From contig JABXGV010000147.1 of NCBI GenBank assembly GCA_016550485.1, positions 1-12,851 on the forward strand: a DNA stretch of 12,851 nt, given 5' to 3'. A program made the position numbers and the translations under genes. Origin of the DNA: an archaeon (GTDB taxonomy: Archaea > Asgardarchaeota > Hermodarchaeia > Hermodarchaeales > Hermodarchaeaceae). This document shows positions 1 to 6,900 of this stretch, piece after piece. Positions within the stretch are counted from its first letter, which is position 1. Every line of letters starts with the position of its first letter. The notes beneath the pieces are model-generated. The model was not told the DNA's origin, did not search any database, and worked only from the letters and a program-made list of their open reading frames with translations.

Positions 1-1
1 C

Positions 2-772
2 TACCTCAACACCAAGGATTTCAAATTTCAGCTGATTAGCCTTGGATGGCTCTTGTCTCTGATTGCAGGAGTCCTCCCCATCCTCGCCGCCCTGGCCGGT
101 TCGGAGTTTCTCGCAGACCTGCTATATCTTGGGAATGGCCTCTGCGTAACCACGGGGAGCTTCTTCATCTTCGTGGGCATTTACTCCTACTTTCGGGGCT
201 TCTCAAATACTAAGGTCATCCTTCTGACCCTTTTCATGATAGTGGGACCAGTTCTTCTGTTTACCGTTAGCCCCCATCTTTCCACCATGTTTTCCGTATT
301 CGGCGCCTACATTATCGCGTTTGTCATGTTTTTCTTTCCCCTCGCCAATCGGAGGGAATTCAAGGAGATTGTGGGTGAAGGAGTGCGCTGGTTCTACGTG
401 CTCTTCATCAGCTTTATCTGCCTGGTTGCGCTGTCGGTGTTCCAGTATACTCAGGGATACAGCTACGGGCTCTACGAATCCACGAACGTTGTTGCGATTA
501 TGATAAACTACTCGGTGGGCATTGGGCTGGTGATTCTGATGCTGAATCTGGTGATTCGCTTTGAACACTCCATCTCCGCCATCCATAAAGACAGACTAAA
601 AGACGAGTACTCCCACAAACTCGGCAACCTGCTCCAAATCATCACCGGGCTAGTGTACATGGTAGCCCACCCCGAAGAATCCACGGCAGCAGCCACCCAG
701 AAAAACAAGCAGCTCATCCAAGAGAAACTCGAAGAAGCCGCCGCGCTCCTGAAAGAAATTCGACGCCTTTAA
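2..772 (+). CDS. Multi-TM sensor-like protein with C-terminal DHp-like hairpin, 5'-truncated
   Basis: The reading frame is open to the left edge, so the gene starts outside the window; the TTG at 53 is only an internal codon, and 256 residues are visible. About six hydrophobic helices span visible residues 10-190, followed by a charged linker. The C-terminal 60 residues contain an H-box-like motif, EYSHKLGNLLQIITG, with the candidate histidine at visible residue 205 (codon 614-616). A second amphipathic helix ending EEAAALLKEIRRL completes a two-helix DHp-like hairpin. The protein stops there, with no HATPase_c domain, and the next gene begins only 50 bases later, so the ATPase has not simply been frameshifted away. 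In known histidine kinases DHp dimerises and carries the phosphorylated histidine; here it could be a dimerisation module or be phosphorylated in trans. The membrane call is firm and the DHp call moderate; the ligand is unknown. Confidence 0.7.
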   Translation, partial: YLNTKDFKFQLISLGWLLSLIAGVLPILAALAGSEFLADLLYLGNGLCVTTGSFFIFVGIYSYFRGFSNTKVILLTLFMIVGPVLLFTVSPHLSTMFSVFGAYIIAFVMFFFPLANRREFKEIVGEGVRWFYVLFISFICLVALSVFQYTQGYSYGLYESTNVVAIMINYSVGIGLVILMLNLVIRFEHSISAIHKDRLKDEYSHKLGNLLQIITGLVYMVAHPEESTAAATQKNKQLIQEKLEEAAALLKEIRRL

Positions 773-822
773 AAACCGCTACTGCCCCAAAACCACCCAC
801 AAACTCCCATGGGGTATATGTC

Positions 823-1533
823 ATGGATGAAGCAGGCTTTCGGCAATACCTGAAATGGGCAGGCCGAGCAGAACATGTTCGAGCCAAAGCAATCCGGTTC
901 GTACAGGACTTCGCGCACTACCTTGAGCAACACCGGGGAGGAACCCAGCTAGACGCAGCCAGCACCGAGGATCTCGAAGCGTTCACCAAATGGTTCGAAG
1001 CCGAACAAGGTGGCTCCGCCAAGATGCACCTCTGGGCAATTCGCTACTACTACCACTACGTGGGAAACGATACCCTCCAACAACGAGCCGGTGCCCTCAG
1101 AGAAGCACGAGTCAAGCGAACCCGGACCACCTTTCTGCTCAGAAAATTCCGAGGCGTCAACCCCGACCACACGGCAACGCTCGCAGCTATTGGCATCAAA
1201 GATGTCGACCAGATGCGAGCTGCTGCAAAAACCCCACAAGCCCGAAAAGCACTAGCCGAAAGAACCAGCATTCCTCTAGAAGCCATCCTGGAGCTCGTGA
1301 AGCTCTCCGACCTCGCCCGCATCGAGGGGCTCAAGGGGATCCGGGCCCGCCTCTACTACGACGCGGGAGTGGATACCCTCGACAAACTCGCCCAATGGGA
1401 CCCCGAGGAGCTCCGCGCCATGCTCCAAGCCTTCGTGGAACGCACCGGCTTTGACGGGATTGCCCCCCTCCCCAAGGAAGCCCGCAACGCGGTGGCAAAG
1501 GCCAAGGAGCTGCCCCGTATCGTGGAATTTTAA
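823..1533 (+). CDS. Integrase SAM-like N-terminus joined to a DUF4332/helix-hairpin-helix region
   Basis: This 236-residue protein is soluble and mostly helical. Residues 1-80 (FRQYLKWAG, then ATKWFEAEQ-like spacing ending in AIRYYYHYVG) resemble the core-binding, SAM-like domain at the N-terminus of tyrosine recombinases. Residues about 110-235 resemble DUF4332, with two helix-hairpin-helix-like units; the clearer one begins LARIEGLKGIRARLYYDAGV and continues with DTLDKLAQWDPEELRAML. The catalytic R..HxxR..Y core of recombinases is absent, so it is not an active integrase. A DNA-binding or DNA-end-recognition role is inferred from the two domains. The ATG at 823 follows GGGGT at 811-815; an ATG at 818 is out of frame. 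It lies 50 bases downstream of the sensor-like gene and 38 bases before the acetyltransferase, so co-transcription is possible. Confidence 0.7.
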   Translation: MDEAGFRQYLKWAGRAEHVRAKAIRFVQDFAHYLEQHRGGTQLDAASTEDLEAFTKWFEAEQGGSAKMHLWAIRYYYHYVGNDTLQQRAGALREARVKRTRTTFLLRKFRGVNPDHTATLAAIGIKDVDQMRAAAKTPQARKALAERTSIPLEAILELVKLSDLARIEGLKGIRARLYYDAGVDTLDKLAQWDPEELRAMLQAFVERTGFDGIAPLPKEARNAVAKAKELPRIVEF

Positions 1534-1571
1534 TACCTGCGCTAGGCAGTGTGTAGTCTCTGGTGTGCGTC

Positions 1572-2771
1572 ATGGAAATCCGTACTATCACCAAGGAGGA
1601 ACGCCCACTCGTCCAGCGGCTTCATCAGTACGCCTACGGCTTCTGGTCCGACCAAGACCCTCCCGAGGCTGAACTCGACTTCATGATCCCCGATGAGACC
1701 TACGGGGTCTTTGAGAAGGGACAGCTGGTCACTACGACGTCAGTCCTGAACCTGCATCAATGGATTCGCGGGGTTAGAAAAGGCATGGGCGGCATCAGCA
1801 TGGTCGCCTCCTACCCCGAAGCCCGCAGGAAAGGCTATGTCCGGTCCATCATGCTGCATGTCTTCACGGAAATGCGGAAACAGGGTTTATCCGTAACAAT
1901 GCTGGAGCCCTTCCGGGAAAGCTTCTACGCCAAATTCGGCTATGTCCCCGCCAACTCCCGGCTCACCCTCAAAGCGCCTCTCCAAGCGCTCCGCAGCCCC
2001 ACCGACAAACAACTAGGCAGCGGCTGGACCTTCGAGCGCCACAAAGCAAGCGAGGTTAAAGACGCATACGTTGACTTTGTTCTCGACCATGCCACTTCCC
2101 AATTCAACGGCTTTGCTATTCGCCCTAAGTTTTCCGATGTGGAATGGACCCGCCGCAACAAGAACTGCCTCATGGTCCTGGTCAAACACAACGGGCAGGT
2201 CGAGGCCCTGGCCCGGTACCGCATCAAGGGCTACATGCACTTCGAGGAACCCGGCAAGATGCTCGTCATCGAAATGCACTGGCGCAGCCTCGCCGCCCAA
2301 GCCGCCCTCTTCAACTACTTCAGCAAACACCAAGACCAGGTCACCGAAATCACCCTGCGCATCCCCTACGGCACCGACTTCCAGCCCTGGTTCATCGACC
2401 TCCCCAACAACGTCGAACTCAAGAGCTGGAACCCCTGGATGGTCCGCATCATCGACGCTGAAGCAGCCCTCACGTATCTTCCCGTCACTGGCTCCGGCAA
2501 GGTTACCCTCGGAGTTTCAGACCCCCACTGTAAATGGAATGATGGTATCGTCGGTCTCCAAGCTAAGGACCAACGGCTCAAGGTCAACGGGTCCAGAAAA
2601 GCTCCCGACGCCCAGCTGACCATCGAAGGGCTCAGCGCGCTCCTCTACGGCACCCACTCACTAGAAGCCCTAGAGTATTTGGGGTGGGTTACAAAACTCA
2701 CAAAGTCAGCAAGAACCACGCTAGCCAACTGGTTTCCAGCTCAATACCTCTACAACCCACTAAACTTCTAG
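1572..2771 (+). CDS. Eis-type GNAT N-acetyltransferase with SCP2-like C-terminal domain
   Basis: Likely transfers acetyl from acetyl-CoA to an amine. The protein is 399 residues, close to the roughly 400 of the Eis family. The N-terminal GNAT fold holds the acetyl-CoA loop VASYPEARRKGYVR (residues 78-91), followed by FYAKFGY, which matches the Eis segment carrying the catalytic acid Tyr (Y119 here). A second GNAT-like region covers about 150-285, and an SCP2-like region about 290-385. The chain ends in Phe (F399); in Mycobacterium tuberculosis Eis the C-terminal Phe carboxylate is the general base. I chose the ATG at 1572 over the in-frame GTG at 1563 because GGTG at 1562-1565 then lies six bases upstream as a ribosome site. 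The substrate is unknown: family members acetylate aminoglycosides or protein lysines. It is convergent with the oxidoreductase gene, 14 bases between stops. Confidence 0.85.
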   Translation: MEIRTITKEERPLVQRLHQYAYGFWSDQDPPEAELDFMIPDETYGVFEKGQLVTTTSVLNLHQWIRGVRKGMGGISMVASYPEARRKGYVRSIMLHVFTEMRKQGLSVTMLEPFRESFYAKFGYVPANSRLTLKAPLQALRSPTDKQLGSGWTFERHKASEVKDAYVDFVLDHATSQFNGFAIRPKFSDVEWTRRNKNCLMVLVKHNGQVEALARYRIKGYMHFEEPGKMLVIEMHWRSLAAQAALFNYFSKHQDQVTEITLRIPYGTDFQPWFIDLPNNVELKSWNPWMVRIIDAEAALTYLPVTGSGKVTLGVSDPHCKWNDGIVGLQAKDQRLKVNGSRKAPDAQLTIEGLSALLYGTHSLEALEYLGWVTKLTKSARTTLANWFPAQYLYNPLNF

Positions 2772-2785
2772 GCATTAGCCCTAAT

Positions 2786-3628
2786 TCATAACTTTGGAGG
2801 TCCTTTACTAACTAGCTCCCGCATCTCTTCATAGCTGCCACGCCGGTCACTAATAATATCAAGCCACCAAGTACATCCTGCATCTGCGTAGGCGTTCAGG
2901 ATTTCCACATCGTTTTCTGTCCCGACCACTTCCCCACTCCCCACGACATCAAAGTCTGTGAGGTCTTTCCGGTAGCGTTGGATATAGGCGCGGATGTGTT
3001 TGAACTGCTTGGGCTGTACTGGATCCCAAGACTTCCAGAGCATCGGGACAATCCCGTCGAGCCGGGCTGCTCGCCGGAATGCCCCTTTACGTGGCCAGGC
3101 TCCAGCCCCCCAAATCGGAATGCGCGGTTGCTGCACCGGCGTGGGAAGGAAAGTCACTTCATCGAGATGATAGTGCTTGCCTTGGTGACGGAAGGGCTTA
3201 CCGCTCCACAAGCCCATCAGAATCTCGAGGGACTCGTCCAGTTTCTCGGCGCGCACCTTCCAACCGGTGTCCTCACCGAACACCCCGAAATCGGCGTCAG
3301 GAGGATTCCCCAGCCCCACACCCAGGATGAGCCGCCCGTTGGAGACGTGGTCAAGCGAGACCGTCTCGCGAGCGACTTTCCACGGACGGCGACGGGGCAA
3401 TGGAGTAATCATCGGTCCCAGCCGAATCCGCTGAGTCCGAGCCGCCACGGCCGTCAAGCCAATCCACGGATCAAGAACCGGCAGGACAGGGTCGGGGTAG
3501 AATAATAGCATGTGGTCCCACGGAAAGAAGCCGTCCCAGCCCGCTTTCTCGGCTTCACAGGCAATTTCTATAAAATGCTTTGGATTCCCATAGCTGGCAA
3601 AGTTGATGATCGATATTCCAAACTTCAT
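2786..3628 (-). CDS. LLM-class (luciferase-like) F420-type oxidoreductase
   Basis: This 280-residue protein is a bacterial-luciferase-family TIM barrel. Supporting motifs in order are the N-terminal MKFGISIINFAS strand, AEKAGWDGFFPWDH (residues 26-39), GPMITPLPRRRPWKVARE (71-88), and the family hallmark SNGRLILGVGLGNPPDADF (96-114). EKLDESLEILMGLWSG (128-143) and PIWGAGAWPRKGAFRRAARL (171-190) follow. Family members use FMNH2 or reduced F420; in archaea F420 is the usual cofactor, so a hydride-transfer role with F420 is inferred. The substrate cannot be read from sequence. The length is near the short end of the family but the protein looks complete. The ATG start is preceded by AAGGCGAG on the minus strand, a modest ribosome site. 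It stands alone on its strand, divergent from the protease gene across 363 bases. Confidence 0.88.
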   Translation of the reverse strand: MKFGISIINFASYGNPKHFIEIACEAEKAGWDGFFPWDHMLLFYPDPVLPVLDPWIGLTAVAARTQRIRLGPMITPLPRRRPWKVARETVSLDHVSNGRLILGVGLGNPPDADFGVFGEDTGWKVRAEKLDESLEILMGLWSGKPFRHQGKHYHLDEVTFLPTPVQQPRIPIWGAGAWPRKGAFRRAARLDGIVPMLWKSWDPVQPKQFKHIRAYIQRYRKDLTDFDVVGSGEVVGTENDVEILNAYADAGCTWWLDIISDRRGSYEEMRELVSKGPPKL

Positions 3629-3750
3629 TGTGACTCGCCTTCAAGGCAGTGTTACGAGTGTCTAGCCCTCGCGATGGATAACAGCTCCGTCTCAGATTGT
3701 AAAGCTAGCGTCGATACCGCGTTGCTCATGGTCAGACCCAACCCTACAGA

Positions 3751-3758
3751 TTTAAATA
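3751..3758. promoter_or_regulatory. TATA-box-like element TTTAAATA
   Basis: TTTAAATA fits the archaeal TATA-box consensus and stands out in a GC-richer context. Its core is palindromic, so it could serve either strand. It lies about 123 bases from the oxidoreductase ATG, which would give a leader of roughly 95 bases, and about 234 from the protease ATG. The oxidoreductase is the more likely target. Confidence 0.4.
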
Positions 3759-3845
3759 GAATCCGGCGGAAAGATACATCAGCTTTGGGAAGGCCTCGGA
3801 TACCAGAAGTGACGGAGCAGTACTGTTTGTAATTATGATCCCAAT

Positions 3846-3853
3846 TGATATAT
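3846..3853 (+). promoter_or_regulatory. Alternative TATA-like motif TGATATAT
   Basis: This AT-rich octamer directly abuts the left arm of the inverted repeat at 3854-3884. If it were the protease TATA box, transcription would start near 3875, inside the inverted repeat, and the repeat would sit where a repressor could block initiation. The motif is weaker than the TTATAT at 3913. Confidence 0.3.
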
Positions 3854-3884
3854 GTTACCTGCCTCTCAGGGTCTAACAGGTAAC
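3854..3884. promoter_or_regulatory. Inverted repeat, candidate operator
   Basis: GTTACCTG (3854-3861) and CAGGTAAC (3877-3884) are a perfect 8-bp inverted repeat with a 15-base spacer. The arm centres are 23 bp apart, about two helical turns, as expected for a dimeric regulator gripping two major grooves on one face. It lies between two TATA-like motifs upstream of the protease gene. A stem-loop in RNA is the alternative, but the 15-base loop and lack of a T-tract argue against a terminator. Confidence 0.45.
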
Positions 3885-3912
3885 CACGGTCCTCTTGGGG
3901 TCTTCTACGACT

Positions 3913-3920
3913 CTTATATC
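3913..3920 (+). promoter_or_regulatory. TATA-like motif upstream of the protease gene
   Basis: CTTATATC lies about 72 bases before the protease ATG. Initiation some 25 bases downstream would give a leader of about 50 bases carrying the strong ribosome site. This spacing makes it the best-placed promoter candidate for the protease, though no strong BRE is visible. Confidence 0.35.
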
Positions 3921-3976
3921 ATCGACTTCCTCAGGTCCACTGTGAATCCATCCGTGAACCATCCTGAGCACAAGAT

Positions 3977-3983
3977 AGGAGGG
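3977..3983 (+). promoter_or_regulatory. Strong ribosome binding site AGGAGGG
   Basis: AGGAGGG ends eight bases before the ATG at 3992. It fixes the protease start and suggests leadered, well-translated mRNA. Confidence 0.75.
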
Positions 3984-3991
3984 CTACCCCA

Positions 3992-6900
3992 ATGGGAAGG
4001 ACACATGCACGAGCTAGGATAAGAGGAGGTTCACTGGCTGTAGCGGTAATTCTTGTATGCGCCATATTGGCTGGCACACCCACGTTACACCTTGCACCTC
4101 ACAACCCCGACCGCGCCAATTTCACATCATGGCAATCATCCCCTTCACCCGATGTTCGAGAATCCCCTACACAGGAACCAGGGAGCCGTTCAGATCCTTT
4201 GGCGAAGATCCATGCCAATCTGCGGGGATGGCTGAACACCGGACGTATCCCCGATTCCCTCCGGCATCGAGACCGCGAAGTTGCAGTACTTCTCACTGCC
4301 CTAGCGCACACCGACATTGATGAGCTGGCCAACCACATGACCATCCGTCAGGTCTTTCGCTACGACTCTGGGCTCCTCATCCAAGGCTTCATTCCAACGC
4401 GGCGGGATCTCCTCATACTTAATGCGATGGATCAGGTAGGGTACATTCTAGGCGATGAACACATCCCCTCCCAGACGAGTACTCCTAGCCCTCTACCGGT
4501 CACCGACCAATATCAGGTTCAGCGCATCATTGAAAACCAGAAAGTCCAAGCTAGCTTTCCTGAGATTAACGGAACGGATGTGGTCATCGGTATATGCGAC
4601 ACGGGCACTGACTTCGGAGTGACAGACCTCGCAACCGCCTACCACGTCAACAGCTCTGGCTTCCCCACCAGTTTTGACCCCGGTGGCACAGGTCTTGCTA
4701 TCACCAACTACACCCTCCCCGCGGTGGGCAGCTGGCTCCTGACCGAAGGCCTCGACTTTGCCATGTGGCACGGTGAAAACCACACAATCTACATGTCCAA
4801 TAGTGACTATGGCGTCTACACTGAAAATACCACGGTCAGTGGCATCACCAGCCAATCAGGGCTCTACAAGGTCGGGATGCACGTCCAACAAGGTGACATC
4901 ACCCAGCTCTTCATCTTTCTCCTTGCCGACGAAACGACCTCCGCCGTCTACGATAGCCTCTATGTTGACTGGGAAACCAGTTGGGCCCTCACCGCGGATT
5001 ACAACAGCATCCCGACTTCTATCGTAGCGGATTGGGATTTTTCGAATAACGCCCGCCACCGCTGGGGTGATGGAACAGAACTCCTCGCCGATGACCTAGA
5101 CGGCGATGGGTACAACGATTTCAGTATGGGCTGCCTCGCCAACACCTTCGACTTGTTTAACATCACCAGTGGAGACCTAGTCTGTGGCATTGATGCAGTG
5201 GGACGTGGGGTTGCCCTTATGTACGACCATGACGGTCATGGTACGAGCACCGCAGGCTCTGCCGCCGGACGCGGCGTCCAACCTTTCGACGTCTATGGCA
5301 ACAGTACACTACAGACACTACCTGGTGTGGCTCCCTCTGCTAAAGTCATGGCCCTGAAAATCCTCACCTACGGTGACATCATCAACGCGTGGTTCTGGGG
5401 CGCGGGATACCGCCCCACTACCTATGACTACCACCTGTGGTCAGAGTGGGATCATTGCGGCTATTTCAGCGGCTGGGACTTCAGCAACCAGGCCCACATC
5501 CTGAGTAATTCTTGGGGATGGCCTGACCAGTTCTTCACTACCCCCTACGACTACATCTGGGGCTGCGATTGGTTCAGTTACACCATGGACTTCCTCAGTA
5601 CTGGTGGAATCACATACGTTTACGAGAATGCCACCGGCTGGACTTGGATTGACTCCCCTGGTGGCCCTGATACCACACATACTATCGCTGGACAAATAAT
5701 GCCCGCACCCCTCTTTGTGGTGTCCGCGGGCAACGCAGGTCCTGGCTATGGAACCCAGGGATCCCCTAACTCGGTGACCAGCCTGATTGTAGGCGCCAGC
5801 ACTACCAGCCATTATGCCCAGCCAATCTATAACAATGATAGTTCCCTTGGTCACCAACCCTACGACCAAATCGCTGATTTCTCCAGTAATGGACCCACAC
5901 CCACCAGCCTACCAAAGCCGGATGTTGTCGCCCCCGGTGCCTACGCCTTCGATATCACTGCGCTGCACTTTGCTGCTGGAAACGGCAATAACACGTGGAC
6001 GGTGTTCGGTGGTACCAGTCAAGCCGCACCCATTGCAGCGGGTGTTGCAGCTCTGGTGTTTCAGGCCCTTGCCTACCCCGCAACGCCTCCCTCTGGAGAA
6101 AGCCAAGGTGTGGTGAAATCCATCATCAAAGCAGGCGCTAACGACCTCCAACAACCCGCACTCCGCCAAGGTGCGGGTCGAGTCAACGCATTCCGGGCCG
6201 TTTGCATCGCCTTGGGCAATGATACTACTGACGGAGCCAGTGACTATCTCCTCTCACTCAGAAGCGATTACACCTTCGCTCACTATGGGGATGTGCATCC
6301 AAGCACGTGGTGGCGTAGTTGGTACATGAGCATGTTCTATGGTGACCTACTTGGGCTTCCATACCAAGAGGATTCCTTGTATCATCCGGGGGCCTCTGTG
6401 GGGGCGAACCGAGCCTGGTTTGACGCAGGATTTACCACACATTCGATGATGCCCGGACAGTCTAGATGGATCAATGTCACTGCTGCAACGCCTGGCTCCC
6501 TTGCCGTCGATTCACTGGATGCAGTGTGGTTTGAGCTGCTAAACGAGAGCACCCAGATTTTCCTCTCCACCAGTGTAGATACTACCTATCCGCTTTTCGC
6601 TGATGGGCACTTCGATACGAGTTTCATGAATCAGTTCATGAACGATGCAGACTACGCGGTTATCCATCTCGCCTACTCCCAAGGTTCCTTCGAAACCCTC
6701 TACGATTTCAGCGGCCATGCCAACTCCGTCTATCTCCACGACTGGAATGACACCAATAATAACGATGCCATCGACCTTCAGGGGTCTGGCTCACACGGTG
6801 AAGTCCGGCTTGTGATGTGGGGTGCCTCTGCCACGAATGTCCACCAGATTCATGTAGGGAACCCGGGTGCGCACTGGTATGGCAACCATAACGCTACGAT

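Larger units (their letters stand above)
3629..3991. other. Divergent intergenic region between oxidoreductase and protease genes
   Basis: This 363-base stretch has no convincing coding sequence. It separates the minus-strand oxidoreductase from the plus-strand protease and so must hold the promoters of both. It contains TATA-like motifs at 3751-3758, 3846-3853 and 3913-3920, an 8-bp inverted repeat spanning 3854-3884, a short imperfect tandem repeat at 3942-3964, and the protease ribosome site at 3977-3983. An open frame reaching into it from 3512 is antisense to the oxidoreductase and has no family resemblance. Confidence 0.7.

Noticed and set aside
823..1080. An active tyrosine recombinase or mobile element.
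   Set aside because: The catalytic R..HxxR..Y core is missing, and no flanking repeats or attachment sites were seen.
2774..2785. ATTAG-CC-CTAAT small palindrome between convergent stops, considered as a bidirectional terminator.
   Set aside because: The stem is only five AT-rich base pairs with a two-base loop and no T-tract.
3512..3832. 106-residue plus-strand frame over the oxidoreductase start and spacer.
   Set aside because: It is antisense to a firm gene, has low-complexity composition and no ribosome site.
4034..4080. Lipoprotein signal at the protease N-terminus (Cys23 in VILVCAILAG).
   Set aside because: The residue before Cys is Val, not a small residue, so the lipobox is not satisfied.
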